Positions 52,335 to 61,439 of a stretch of DNA of 64,000 nucleotides are shown here, piece after piece. The notes below the pieces were generated by a model that was not told the origin of the DNA, searched no databases, and saw only the letters and a list, made by a program, of their open reading frames with translations. How positions within the stretch are numbered: the stretch's first letter is position 1; each line of letters begins with the position of its first letter. Origin of the DNA: Deltaproteobacteria bacterium (GTDB taxonomy: Bacteria > Bdellovibrionota_B > Oligoflexia > Oligoflexales > Bog-1112); NCBI GenBank assembly GCA_020635195.1, contig JACKAG010000002.1, forward strand, positions 186,001-250,000, written 5' to 3'. A program made the translations under genes and the position numbers.

Positions 52335-53375
52335 TTATGGTGATGATTCATACAGGTACTCAGGATGATTAAGATACCATTCTATGGTTGACTTCAGTCC
52401 GTCGGAAAAAGCAGTCTCTGGGACCCATCCGATCGTCTGCTTTATTTTTGCTGTATTGACAGCATATCGGAAGTCATGGCCGGGTCTGTCTTTGACAAAT
52501 TCAATTTGTGTTCTGTAAGATGTCTGATCTTTTTTTGGCGTTATTTCATCAAGGATGGCACAGATCTGTTTCGCAATATCCATATTCGATTTTTCGCAGG
52601 ATCCACCGATATTATAGCGTTCTCCAGGAATTCCTTCTTTCATAATTTTGATAAGTGCGTTGCAGTGATCTTTGACAAAAATCCAGTCGCGGATATTCGT
52701 TCCGTCACCATAAATCGGAATTCTATGTCCTTTAAGAGCAGAACGGATAATGGTGGGGATTAATTTTTCTTTATGTTGATGAGGGCCATAGTTGTTTGAA
52801 CAATTGGTGACAATCGTTTTCAATCCATAGGTTCTGAAGTAACTTTTGACAATCAGATCGCTGGATGCTTTAGATGCAGAATATGGAGAGCTCGGGTCAT
52901 ATGCGGTCTCTTCTGAAAATGCATCCTGTTCCATTGTTAGCTGTCCAAAGACTTCATCGGTCGAGACGTGAAGAAAGAGATTGTCTGAAACAGATTTAAG
53001 GTCATGCTCTGTCTTTGTAAGCCATGATTGTCTGGCCTGTTCCAGAAGCATGAAGGTTCCAACGCAGTTTGTCTGTATGAATGCCTCTGGTCCTGTAATC
53101 GAATTATCGACATGGGATTCAGCAGCAAAGTGAATCACGTGCTGTATGTTGTGTTTTTCAAAGATCCATGCAAGGGTTCTGGGGTCACAGATATCCCCTC
53201 GGACCATTGTATAACGGCTGTTATTTTTAAAATGATGACTGTTGGTAATATTCGATGCATATGTCATCTTATCAAGATTGACAATCGAGATGTCCGTCTG
53301 TTTTTGTATCAGTTGCTCAATAAAATTAGAGCCGATAAAGCCAAGGCCTCCGGTGACCAGTATTGCTTTACTCAT
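52335..53375 (-). CDS. rmlB: dTDP-glucose 4,6-dehydratase
   Basis: 346 residues. VTGGLGFIGSNFIEQL, HFAAESHVDNSI, LHVSTDEVFGQL and SPYSASKASSDLI are all canonical. Converts dTDP-glucose to the 4-keto-6-deoxy intermediate used by the neighbouring isomerase and aminotransferase. The ATG at 53375 follows a TTG; both share the AAGGA upstream. It overlaps the 3' end of rmlA by 8 nt. Confidence 0.96.
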   Translation of the reverse strand: MSKAILVTGGLGFIGSNFIEQLIQKQTDISIVNLDKMTYASNITNSHHFKNNSRYTMVRGDICDPRTLAWIFEKHNIQHVIHFAAESHVDNSITGPEAFIQTNCVGTFMLLEQARQSWLTKTEHDLKSVSDNLFLHVSTDEVFGQLTMEQDAFSEETAYDPSSPYSASKASSDLIVKSYFRTYGLKTIVTNCSNNYGPHQHKEKLIPTIIRSALKGHRIPIYGDGTNIRDWIFVKDHCNALIKIMKEGIPGERYNIGGSCEKSNMDIAKQICAILDEITPKKDQTSYRTQIEFVKDRPGHDFRYAVNTAKIKQTIGWVPETAFSDGLKSTIEWYLNHPEYLYESSP

Positions 53376-54243
53376 CAAGGATTTCCTTTAAATATTGGCC
53401 ATAGCTGCTGTTTTTATACCGTTCAATTGCAGTGAGCATATCCCCGGTCCCAATCCAGCCAGAACGATAGGCGATTTCCTCAGGGCATGCGATTTTCTGT
53501 CCCTGCCTTTTTTCGATGGCCTGAACAAAAGATCCTGCTTCCAGTAAATCTCCATGGGTTCCGGTATCAAGCCAGGCAAAGCCACGGCCAAGAAGTTCAA
53601 CTGATAACCGGTTTTCAAGAAGATAGCTCTGGTTCAGATCGGTGATTTCGATTTCTCCCCGGGCAGAAGGTGACAAGGCTTTTGCTTTCTGTACCACATC
53701 GGATGGGTACAGATAAAATCCGATCACCGCATATTTGGATTTTGGTTGTGCAGGTTTTTCTTCGATCGAAATGACCCGTCCCTGGCTGTCAAATTCTGCA
53801 ACGCCATAATTTTGTGGTTCCCGGACCTTATAACCAAAGACGACAGCACGATTCTCATTCAGGACCAGCCGGCAGCTGGACTGAAACATCGTCCGGATTC
53901 CATCTCCATAAAGAAAATTATCTCCGAGAGCGAGGGCGGCAGCATCACCGTCAAGAAAATCCTCGCCAAGAAGAAAGGCATCTGCAATGCCCCGGGATTC
54001 TGACTGGATGGCGTAGGACAATTTCAGTCCCAGAGCGGACCCGTCCCCGAATAATTCACGGAAACGGTCTGTATCTCTGGGGGTTGATATAATCAGAATT
54101 TCGCGAAGCCCTGCCATCATGAGGACAGAGAGGGGGTAGTAAACCATTGGCTTATCGTAAACAGGCAGCAGCTGTTTAACGACGACGCTGGTCGCTGGAT
54201 ACAGACGGGTTCCGCTACCTCCTGACAGGATAATCCCTTTCAA
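53368..54243 (-). CDS. rmlA: glucose-1-phosphate thymidylyltransferase
   Basis: 291 residues from a TTG start that gives MKGIILSGGSGTRLYP, the canonical N-terminus. GGAGG lies 6 nt upstream and the TTG overlaps the aminotransferase stop as TTGA. An ATG five codons earlier was rejected. VVVKQLLPVYDKPMVYYPL and the ALGDNFLYGDGI segment confirm the family. Supplies dTDP-glucose for RmlB. Confidence 0.95.
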   Translation of the reverse strand: MKGIILSGGSGTRLYPATSVVVKQLLPVYDKPMVYYPLSVLMMAGLREILIISTPRDTDRFRELFGDGSALGLKLSYAIQSESRGIADAFLLGEDFLDGDAAALALGDNFLYGDGIRTMFQSSCRLVLNENRAVVFGYKVREPQNYGVAEFDSQGRVISIEEKPAQPKSKYAVIGFYLYPSDVVQKAKALSPSARGEIEITDLNQSYLLENRLSVELLGRGFAWLDTGTHGDLLEAGSFVQAIEKRQGQKIACPEEIAYRSGWIGTGDMLTAIERYKNSSYGQYLKEILDE

Positions 54244-55337
54244 TGAGGACCTCCGCAAAGTGTATTGACGCTCTGTATGACCTGCTTAATTTCAGCAATA
54301 CTGTGTGCCGCTGAAACCGGAAGGCTCAGGGTGGTCTGGTGAATCTCTTCCGCAATGGGATAAGGACCTTTAAGAATTCCACGCATGGCTGCTTGCTTGT
54401 GGGGCGGAACAGGGTAGTGAATGGCTGTCATAATCCCCATATCTGCAAGCTGCTCTTTTATCTTATCTCTGTTTTTTACTCTGATCTGAAAAATATGGAA
54501 AACATCCAGGCAACCTTCTTCAGGCTGTGGCAGGATCATATCTCCCTTCAGGCCATCCAGATAGTGCTGGGCAAGAAGTCTTTTATGCTGAGTCAGATGC
54601 TCAAGCGACTTCAGCTTGATTCGCAGAAAAGCTGCCTGAAGTTCATCCAGTCTGGAATTGGCTCCGTTAATATCATTGTAATATTTGACGGAAGAGCCGT
54701 AATTTCTCATCTTTCGCAACTTGTCTGCAAGATCAGGGTCACGGGTTACAATGGCTCCTCCGTCACCCAGAGCTCCCAGATTTTTGGTGGGGTAAAAGCT
54801 GAAGGCTGCGGCATCTCCGAATGTTCCGGCTTTTTGTCCCTGCCAGGTTGCTCCGTGTGCCTGGGCGCAGTCTTCCAGAATTTTCAGATTATGATCTCGG
54901 GCAAGTTTCAGTAACGGCCCCATTGCGGAAACTTTTCCATACATATGAACAGGCATAATGGCTCTGGTCTTTTCGCTGAGAGCTGCTTCGATCAGGTCCG
55001 GATTGAGATTGCAGCTGTGAAAATCAGGTTCGACGGGGACCGGAACAAGACCTGCCCGGATGATGGCAAGAAATCCTGCAATATAACTGTTGGAGGGAAT
55101 GATGATTTCGGAGCCTTCAGGGAAGTCCCACGCTTCCAGTGTGAGTTGCAGTGCATCGAGGCCTGAAGCAACACCAATGCATTCTCCGTCTCCCAGATAT
55201 TCAGACCATTCTTTCTCAAAGTTGGCGACTTCCTGGCCAAGAATGTACCAGCCTCCTCTCAGAACCTTTCGAAAGGTATCCTCAAGTTCAGAAAAATAAG
55301 GAGCATTTACTTTGCTCAGCTCTTCGTAAGCAATCAA
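54240..55337 (-). CDS. DegT/DnrJ/EryC1 sugar aminotransferase (3-keto-6-deoxyhexose type)
   Basis: 365 residues, PLP-dependent. The Lys of the Schiff base is in FYPTKNLGALGDGG, with LEDCAQAHGATW upstream. It resembles FdtB/QdtB-type enzymes that make dTDP-Fuc3N or dTDP-Qui3N, which fits the isomerase gene next to it. It starts with TTG at 55337 (GAGG 7 nt upstream) and overlaps the isomerase stop as TTGA. No sugar N-acetyltransferase gene is visible nearby, so the final sugar is not certain. Confidence 0.92.
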   Translation of the reverse strand: MIAYEELSKVNAPYFSELEDTFRKVLRGGWYILGQEVANFEKEWSEYLGDGECIGVASGLDALQLTLEAWDFPEGSEIIIPSNSYIAGFLAIIRAGLVPVPVEPDFHSCNLNPDLIEAALSEKTRAIMPVHMYGKVSAMGPLLKLARDHNLKILEDCAQAHGATWQGQKAGTFGDAAAFSFYPTKNLGALGDGGAIVTRDPDLADKLRKMRNYGSSVKYYNDINGANSRLDELQAAFLRIKLKSLEHLTQHKRLLAQHYLDGLKGDMILPQPEEGCLDVFHIFQIRVKNRDKIKEQLADMGIMTAIHYPVPPHKQAAMRGILKGPYPIAEEIHQTTLSLPVSAAHSIAEIKQVIQSVNTLCGGPH

Positions 55338-55696
55338 CGGGGGACCTCTGTAATATAATCATCTTTGCGGTATGGTTCGGATGCCAGAACCATCAAAACA
55401 GCATCCTCAGAAAAATCTTTCATAATGTGCCAGTCTGCTGGTTCCAGGAGGAGGAGCTTGTTTGGCCTGTCCAGCTGGAAAGAGCGGGTGGAGCCTGCCC
55501 GATGAACTTCTACCAGGCAATGTCCCCTGACACTGATCAGCCCCTGAATCGTTTCTTTATGGGCGTGTCCCCCCCGGATTCCTTTTGCACGGTATATCCA
55601 GTAAACTCGTTTGATTGCGAAAGGGATTTGTTCTTCAACGGCGCAGAGAGAGCCTCGTTCATCGCTATGTTCCTGCAGTTCCAGAATTGCTGCCAC
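55334..55696 (-). CDS. dTDP-4-keto-6-deoxyhexose 3,4-ketoisomerase (FdtA/QdtA-type cupin)
   Basis: 120 residues, single cupin. ERGSLCAVE, IPFAIKRVYWIYRAKG and GGHAHKETIQGL are the family marks (the usual R-G-x-H-A-H is here GGHAHK). It moves the keto group from C4 to C3 before amination. Starts with GTG at 55696, 7 nt after GGAGG. FdtA (galacto) and QdtA (gluco) cannot be separated by eye. It overlaps the aminotransferase by 4 nt. Confidence 0.92.
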   Translation of the reverse strand: MAAILELQEHSDERGSLCAVEEQIPFAIKRVYWIYRAKGIRGGHAHKETIQGLISVRGHCLVEVHRAGSTRSFQLDRPNKLLLLEPADWHIMKDFSEDAVLMVLASEPYRKDDYITEVPR

Positions 55697-55823
55697 CGTT
55701 CCCCCTCCGGATACTTTTGATCCGCCTCTCTAAGGTTTGATTTAATCAGATCGGAAAGAGATCACCAACTAAAAAGGCAGACAAAGGCTTTCTTCCCGGA
55801 CAAAAAAACAGAAAGAAAATAGC

Positions 55824-56417
55824 TTATAACGATTCGCTTCTGTCCGGGTCAGATTCTTCTGGATTACGGGCATGAATTCTGATGCGGATGCTGAGTTCTC
55901 GGCCGGTGATGTCGCTTTGCCAGGCAACACCTTCCTGAACAGCTTCGGCTTCAAGCTGGTATTCTCCTGGTTCCGGGCATGTGACAAGGAGTGTGACTTC
56001 CCTGCTATTTTCCGGAGCCAGATACTGTCCGTGAAGTGCAGGCGGGCTGAAAAAGGTACGGCGACTTTCTGTCAGCAGGCTCCCGTCCGGGAGAAATAAT
56101 CGATAGGCGATGTTTACGGGAGCTCCTTTTCCTGGCCTTTCTTCTGTTCCTGAGGATAAAGAAGAATCTGAATGATTGGTTACAGTGAACTTCAGGGGAA
56201 AAATTTCTCGGGGATCACAGAGCATGCGATCCGTCTGCTCAGAGATCTGTAATATGAGGCTGCGGGCATCGCGGTGCATATCAAAATATGGGTAGTCAGC
56301 TTGTGTTGTGAGTCCGTGTTGCGAAATTTTTCTGTAAAGAATCGATGCCAGATATGGATACATTCCGGCATAAGCCAGGATCATGACAGGCAAGAGTCGT
56401 TTCAGTCTCCTGATCAC
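55824..56417 (-). CDS. membrane-anchored Ig-like beta-sandwich protein
   Basis: 197 residues. A helix at about 9-27 anchors or signals, then a beta-sandwich with NIAYRLFLPDGSLLTES and PGEYQLEAEAVQEGVAW. The last phrase recalls sugar-binding or polysaccharide-export domains (Wzt C-terminal-like), but the match is by motif only. It lies between the Wzz-like gene (6 nt upstream) and the isomerase gene (127 nt downstream), so a role in polymer recognition is plausible. Confidence 0.6.
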   Translation of the reverse strand: MIRRLKRLLPVMILAYAGMYPYLASILYRKISQHGLTTQADYPYFDMHRDARSLILQISEQTDRMLCDPREIFPLKFTVTNHSDSSLSSGTEERPGKGAPVNIAYRLFLPDGSLLTESRRTFFSPPALHGQYLAPENSREVTLLVTCPEPGEYQLEAEAVQEGVAWQSDITGRELSIRIRIHARNPEESDPDRSESL

Positions 56418-56423
56418 CAGATT

Positions 56424-57647
56424 TTATGTTCCTTTTGATTCTCTGAACAGGTGTCTTGCTACAAAGAAAAGATAAAGACTGAATGTCAGAAATATTCCTG
56501 CAAGAAGATAATAAAGAAAACTTTTTCTGTTTGAGATAAAATCTGAAACCATCCGGATTCTCTCAGAGTCCAGCTCTGCGAGCTTGAGTTCCGGCAGAGT
56601 TCGTTTCATTTTTTGTATCTGACTATAATCAGAAATATTTTTCTTCTGCTCCGATGAAAGTCGGATCTGATTTTTGGTTGTGTTGTGGTCAAGAACAATT
56701 TTTTCCTGTCGTATGTTCTGGAGAGTGCTTGTTGAATGGATCAGAGAAGCCTTTTCTTTTTCTGTGAGCTTTAAGGTGTCTGCTTCTTTGATGTAACTGG
56801 AAACTTCGGCGATCTTCTTTTCAACCAGGTATTTTTGTTCTGCAATAAATGATTCATTGGGATCAGAGGCTGACATGGTAATCCGGAAGGGGAGTAGCTC
56901 GCCGGAGGTCGTTACCAACCATTCTTTTCTGTTTCGGCCACTTAGCTTCGACAGCTCATCAGCAAGCTGGTTCAGTTTGCTGATGAGCTGTTCGTATTCG
57001 GCATTGTTTGTCCTGCTGTGAAGCATATCAGAAGATTCCTGATCAAACTGTCGGAGGGCCTCCTGATAGCGAATGATCCGGTGTTGGTTAAAGAATTTAA
57101 TTGCTTCCTGAAGGGCTGTGGTGACTTCGTTGATGGCTTGTTCCGCTTCTGATTTTTGCTGTAGGTCGATGCCTATGATCCACTCATACTGATCAGGGCC
57201 AGAAGAGCTGCGCTGATTCAGGGTGAAAAAGAAGGGAAGCTGTTGTCGGATCGCCTCCAGTCCTTGTCTGGAGATAAAAGGAGACATTTTTTTCAGGATA
57301 TATGGCAAAAGGGTCTCCTGATCCTGAAAATCCGGGTAAAGTGATCGTTTCATAGCAGAAATTGTAGGGCTTGCTTTGATCTGTTTGAGTAAGGCCTGAT
57401 CGAAATGCTTCATGGCGTTAAAGTCTGAGATAAATTCCTGATAAATTTCACTAAGATGTTCTGTCGGTTGATGGCTGTTTTCCCATCTGGCTCCAACGGG
57501 CAGAATTACTTTGATCAGGGGTTGTATCTGAGTATAAATGAGTACAGATCCAAAGGTGGCAAGAAGAAGCAGGATGACACCAGTCTTTCTCTTTGCCCAG
57601 GCGGCTTTCAGGATTTCCTCCAGTTCGATGGATTTGTACTGATTCAT
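56424..57647 (-). CDS. Wzz-type polysaccharide chain-length regulator
   Basis: 407 residues with membrane helices at about 21-39 and 380-400 flanking a long periplasmic helical/coiled domain (about 200-350). This topology, with a cytoplasmic N-terminus and short C-tail, is that of polysaccharide co-polymerases. It lacks a kinase domain. It starts the minus arm of the locus and is divergent from the Wzy-like gene, its usual partner. Confidence 0.85.
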   Translation of the reverse strand: MNQYKSIELEEILKAAWAKRKTGVILLLLATFGSVLIYTQIQPLIKVILPVGARWENSHQPTEHLSEIYQEFISDFNAMKHFDQALLKQIKASPTISAMKRSLYPDFQDQETLLPYILKKMSPFISRQGLEAIRQQLPFFFTLNQRSSSGPDQYEWIIGIDLQQKSEAEQAINEVTTALQEAIKFFNQHRIIRYQEALRQFDQESSDMLHSRTNNAEYEQLISKLNQLADELSKLSGRNRKEWLVTTSGELLPFRITMSASDPNESFIAEQKYLVEKKIAEVSSYIKEADTLKLTEKEKASLIHSTSTLQNIRQEKIVLDHNTTKNQIRLSSEQKKNISDYSQIQKMKRTLPELKLAELDSERIRMVSDFISNRKSFLYYLLAGIFLTFSLYLFFVARHLFRESKGT

Positions 57648-57885
57648 GGATTATCCAGGTACTGCCTGATCTATGTGCTGTTTCAGGCGAAATGCATTTA
57701 CAGCAGATGATCATTATCGTCATGATACAAAGCTGATATCATCTTACCCATACTGAGATCAACCGCAACAAAAATTCTGGACGAAGATGTCTCTTTGCCG
57801 GGCTGTAGAAGGCTTATGTTCTTTGTCTCTGTAAAATCATCTGGGCACAGATCAGCGTCGTGCTTTGTGATGAGAACAGTTTTTT

Positions 57886-57914
57886 GTTACAGGCAAAGAC
57901 GAAGTCTGTATAAT
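57886..57914 (+). promoter_or_regulatory. candidate promoter P1 of the plus arm
   Basis: GTTACA, 17 nt, TATAAT (57909-57914). The -10 is perfect. Transcription would start near 57921, leaving a leader of about 170 nt before the Wzy-like gene. Confidence 0.55.
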
Positions 57915-57919
57915 TCGTT

Positions 57920-57956
57920 TATATTTTGTTTGTCCAGATAAGATCGACAAAATATA
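57920..57956. repeat. 10-bp inverted repeat overlapping P2
   Basis: TATATTTTGT (57920-57929) and ACAAAATATA (57947-57956) are exact reverse complements 17 nt apart. The right arm includes most of a -10 element. Likely operator or stem in the P1 leader. Confidence 0.55.
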
Positions 57957-57958
57957 GT
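57930..57958 (+). promoter_or_regulatory. candidate promoter P2 of the plus arm
   Basis: TTGTCC, 17 nt, TATAGT (57953-57958), immediately downstream of P1 and overlapped by the inverted repeat. Confidence 0.45.
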
Positions 57959-58091
57959 CAAGAGTTACGTATAAATTTATAAACGTCTATGAACAGATGA
58001 GGGTAGGCTTTGGCTGTGTCCGTCTATGTGTATAGGGCATAGCTGGTGCAACGCACGCCTCCTCTGCTGATCAGGTGTTCAGGCTCAGATC

Positions 58092-59456
58092 ATGATGGGA
58101 ACTTCCGGAATAAGCATCTGTCGTTTCAGGTTCTCTGTGATTTTGTGTTTGTTTTTTCTTATCTATTATCAGCAGATTTTTACGATTCATATAGGTGGAA
58201 GTCTGAAGATTTATGAATGTCTTCTGGTCGTTCTGCTCTTTCTCTCTTTGCCTCAGCCAGCTGTGTCGGATGGAATTTGCTTTCTGTTATTTTTCTTTTT
58301 TGTGATCTGTCCTTTTATGGGATTGATTCTTTATTATACAGAGATTGTCAATCCTGAAGGATATTATTATAGATTTCCGGAGGCCAGGCAGTGGCAGCGT
58401 TTTAATCCATGGATTGCTCCTATTCTGATCTGTTTTTATGATCTCCTGAACTGGGTCGGATTTAATACAATTTCAGGATCTGAACTGGTTTACAAAAACC
58501 AAAACAGGCTGATCAGAGTGTTTATTTTTTCAGGAGTTCTGGTCATTCTTTATTCCTTTTATGCTCATATGATGGTGTATCGTTTTGGTTTTCCGGATAT
58601 TATCCCAGACTTTCTGGATTCACGAAATGCCAGACCAGAGCATGAACCAAGGATTTCCGGATTTTCAGCGGAGCCGGGCACGTTTATTTTTTTACTGGCA
58701 TGGATGCTGCTCTATCTTATCTGGAAGAAACACTTGTTTCAGAATTATGTGAGATGGGCTCTGATCCTTCTCGTTTTGAGTGCGATCATGATGACATCGT
58801 CATCAGCAATTCTTGCCCTTGTTTTTGCGTTTATCTTTTGTGGTTTCTTATGTGCATCCGGACTTGTCTTGCGTCGAATGATACTATCTTCACTGCTCGT
58901 CTGTTCGGCTATCTTTATGGCAAAAGATCATCCTGATTTGCATGCAATGAGATATGCTTTTGGTGAAAAAATTATTTATTTTTTATCCGGAGCCAGGCAT
59001 ACGAATGATTCGGGGGCAATGCGGCATTATACCTCCCGGCTTGGAATTGAGCTGTTGCGGGATTACCCTGTTTTTGGGGTTGGATCCGGTAACTCCTACT
59101 TTCATTTGTGGCAATATGAGTTTGCGACAGAAACGATTCCGACGATAGAAAGGATCAGTCATTCGATGCCTCCACAGAATGCACATGCTAAAATTCTTGC
59201 AGAAAGAGGCTTTCTTGGTTATGGATTTCTTCTTGCCTTCTTTTTCAGCATTGTTATGAAGTTCAGGAGAAAGCGAAGAGAAGGAAACATCAGTTCGTCC
59301 GATTTTTTCCTGGGAATCACTTCATCTATGATGTTTTTTCTGATGATGTTTTCTGTTTATCCGGTGTATAGTTTTTTTCTATGGATTAATACAGCATTGT
59401 TGAATAATCAGCTTAATTTTTGTGGAACTGTCACAGGTGATTCTCGAAATGAATAA
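58092..59456 (+). CDS. O-antigen polymerase-like (Wzy) membrane protein
   Basis: 454 residues with about 10-12 membrane helices and the Wzy/O-antigen-ligase pattern: RISGFSAEPGTFIF in a periplasmic loop, then YPVFGVGSGNSYFHLW and PPQNAHAKILAERGFLGYG. It would polymerise repeat units at the periplasmic face. Start is the first of two ATGs at 58092, weak SD. The next gene overlaps its stop, so the plus arm is one operon. Confidence 0.85.
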   Translation: MMGTSGISICRFRFSVILCLFFLIYYQQIFTIHIGGSLKIYECLLVVLLFLSLPQPAVSDGICFLLFFFFVICPFMGLILYYTEIVNPEGYYYRFPEARQWQRFNPWIAPILICFYDLLNWVGFNTISGSELVYKNQNRLIRVFIFSGVLVILYSFYAHMMVYRFGFPDIIPDFLDSRNARPEHEPRISGFSAEPGTFIFLLAWMLLYLIWKKHLFQNYVRWALILLVLSAIMMTSSSAILALVFAFIFCGFLCASGLVLRRMILSSLLVCSAIFMAKDHPDLHAMRYAFGEKIIYFLSGARHTNDSGAMRHYTSRLGIELLRDYPVFGVGSGNSYFHLWQYEFATETIPTIERISHSMPPQNAHAKILAERGFLGYGFLLAFFFSIVMKFRRKRREGNISSSDFFLGITSSMMFFLMMFSVYPVYSFFLWINTALLNNQLNFCGTVTGDSRNE

Positions 59457-60612
59457 TGACATTAAAGTTTTGCATGTTGGAAAATACTATCCACCTTCTC
59501 CTGGAGGGATGGAAGTTATGGTGAAGGATATCGGCGATTATTTAAGTTGCCGTGGTTATCATGTTGATACCTTATGTTTCTGTCGGGATCAGCCCTCGTC
59601 TGTACGATTGCAGCGTGGCCGGGGACGGATTCTTCTGATGAAAGAGCTTATCCGGCTGAGATCTGCACCGTTTTCTTTCAGATATTTTTTCTGGATGATT
59701 GTTCATGCGAAAGAGTATGACATTGTTCATATTCATCTGCCTAATCCCTCAGCGATCCTTGCAGGGTTATTACTGGCCTTCTTTCGTGTGAAAATGATTG
59801 TACACTGGCACAGTGATATTATTGATCAGAAATATCTGTATAAACTGATCCGACCATTTGAACAAATGTTGCTTCGAAGGGTAGATAAAATTATCTGTAC
59901 ATCTGATATTTATATGAAAAACTCACTTCCTCTGAAGAAATGGCAGAGTAAGTGCGTGATTGTCCCTCTTGGGATCTCCGATCCTTTTACTTCTGTCAGA
60001 GCGAATGATGAGAAAGATGATTTGTTAAGGAAGAAGTTTTTTTCGAAACAGATTCTGTTTGTTGGAAGGCTTGTTCCATATAAGGGTCTTTCGCATTTGA
60101 TCCGGGCTATGAGTTTACTGGATACTTCATTTTCTCTTATCATTGCCGGAGATGGTCCCCTTGCTGAAGAACTGAATGAGCTTATTCTGTCAGAAGAACT
60201 GAGCCATCGGGTCCATATGATGGGCGAGATTTCTGATCAGCAGAAATATCATCTGATGCAGGAAAGTGGTCTGTTTGTTCTGCCCTCTGTGACAAAAAAT
60301 GAAGCCTTTGGTATTGTCTTACTGGAAGCTATGGCAGCAGGGACACCTGTTATTTCAACTAAAATTACCGGATCTGCAACGGGTGTTGTGAATGTGAATC
60401 GTCATACCGGCTTTGTCGTAGAACCAGGAAATATCCACGAAATGGCTGAAAGCATCGCTGAAATCTTCTCGGAATATAGTAAATACTGTGCATTTTCAAA
60501 TCATAGCAGAGAGCATTATCTGACACATTATCAAACGTCCACGGTCAATCCTATGGTAGAAAAAATTTATCAGGATGTATCCGTTGTTTCAGAAGGTCTA
60601 CGTGATGTCTGA
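59449..60612 (+). CDS. family 4 glycosyltransferase (GT-B)
   Basis: 387 residues from the ATG at 59449. GKYYPPSPGGMEVMV near the N-terminus binds acceptor/donor; FVGRLVPYKGLSHLI and the C-terminal ESGLFVLPSVTKNEAFGIVLLEAMAAGTPV (E-x7-E) are the GT4 marks. Cytoplasmic, adds a sugar to the lipid-linked repeat unit. Overlaps the polymerase gene by 8 nt and the next gene by 8 nt. Confidence 0.92.
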   Translation: MNNDIKVLHVGKYYPPSPGGMEVMVKDIGDYLSCRGYHVDTLCFCRDQPSSVRLQRGRGRILLMKELIRLRSAPFSFRYFFWMIVHAKEYDIVHIHLPNPSAILAGLLLAFFRVKMIVHWHSDIIDQKYLYKLIRPFEQMLLRRVDKIICTSDIYMKNSLPLKKWQSKCVIVPLGISDPFTSVRANDEKDDLLRKKFFSKQILFVGRLVPYKGLSHLIRAMSLLDTSFSLIIAGDGPLAEELNELILSEELSHRVHMMGEISDQQKYHLMQESGLFVLPSVTKNEAFGIVLLEAMAAGTPVISTKITGSATGVVNVNRHTGFVVEPGNIHEMAESIAEIFSEYSKYCAFSNHSREHYLTHYQTSTVNPMVEKIYQDVSVVSEGLRDV

Positions 60613-61402
60613 AAAAGCTGAAATTTCAGTTATTACTATTTTCAGAAATGAAGAAAAACATATCGAAGAAACGATTCATAGTCTTTTGCATCAGGATTTT
60701 CAGAATTTTGAATGCATTCTTGTTGATGGCCATTCCGAAGACCGTTCGTATGAAATCGCAGAATCTCTGATTCGTGGTGATGCACGATTTCATCTGATTC
60801 GTCAGATCAGCTACGGAATATCCAATGCATTTAATGAAGGTTTGGCGGCATCAGAAGCAGATTATCTTATGTTTCTTAATGCCGGAGACTCTCTTTCGGA
60901 TGCTCAGTCTCTCGGGAAGGCGGCATCCCTTTGTCGTCTACATTCAGGAGAGATTATTGCATTCCGTTCCGAATATATGAATGAATCCGGAAAGTTGATG
61001 GGGAAGTTTTTTCCAGAACATACACCCTGCTTTGAAAAGCTTCCATGGTATTGTTCTTTGTCACATCAGGCAACCCTGGTTCCTGCTGAGTTCTTCCGGA
61101 AGACGGGAGGCTATCTTCCGGTGATGAAAATTGCCATGGATTATGAGCTCTGGTTAAGGGCAATGAAATCCGGATATCGTCTGCATGCTTCAGATGTGGT
61201 GATTGCGCATCATCGTATTGGGGGAGTAAGCTTTAGTCAGCTGAGCCTGAGCCGCAAAGAAGTCATTCTGGCCAGAATCTTTCATCTTGGCTTCTTTCGT
61301 CTCAGCCTTTTAAAGGATCTGGTTCAGCTCTTTTTGATTTTCTGGGGGACAATAAGGGAGTCCCGTCAGGGCCGGGCTTCAGTTGTTTCGGGTGATATTT
61401 AA
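60605..61402 (+). CDS. family 2 glycosyltransferase (GT-A)
   Basis: 265 residues from the ATG at 60605 (AAGG upstream). ISVITIFRNEEKHIEETI and ILVDGHSEDRSYEIA are the nucleotide-sugar loop, and MFLNAGDSLSD carries a Gly-Asp in place of the usual DxD. FdtA-cluster-style WcaA-like transferases look alike. Part of the overlapping plus-arm operon. Confidence 0.92.
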   Translation: MSEKAEISVITIFRNEEKHIEETIHSLLHQDFQNFECILVDGHSEDRSYEIAESLIRGDARFHLIRQISYGISNAFNEGLAASEADYLMFLNAGDSLSDAQSLGKAASLCRLHSGEIIAFRSEYMNESGKLMGKFFPEHTPCFEKLPWYCSLSHQATLVPAEFFRKTGGYLPVMKIAMDYELWLRAMKSGYRLHASDVVIAHHRIGGVSFSQLSLSRKEVILARIFHLGFFRLSLLKDLVQLFLIFWGTIRESRQGRASVVSGDI

Positions 61403-61439
61403 GTCATGTACATATAAAGATTTATGGGTAGGAGAGTTG

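Larger units (their letters stand above)
57648..58091. other. divergent promoter region of the polysaccharide locus
   Basis: 444 bp between the two arms. It holds two plus-strand promoter candidates and an inverted repeat (listed separately). No gene seen. A GGGCATAGC at about 58036 only loosely resembles the RfaH ops element. Confidence 0.6.

Noticed and set aside
58030..58060. RfaH ops/JUMPstart element
   Set aside because: GGGCATAGC shares only part of GGCGGTAGC and lacks the conserved flanks.
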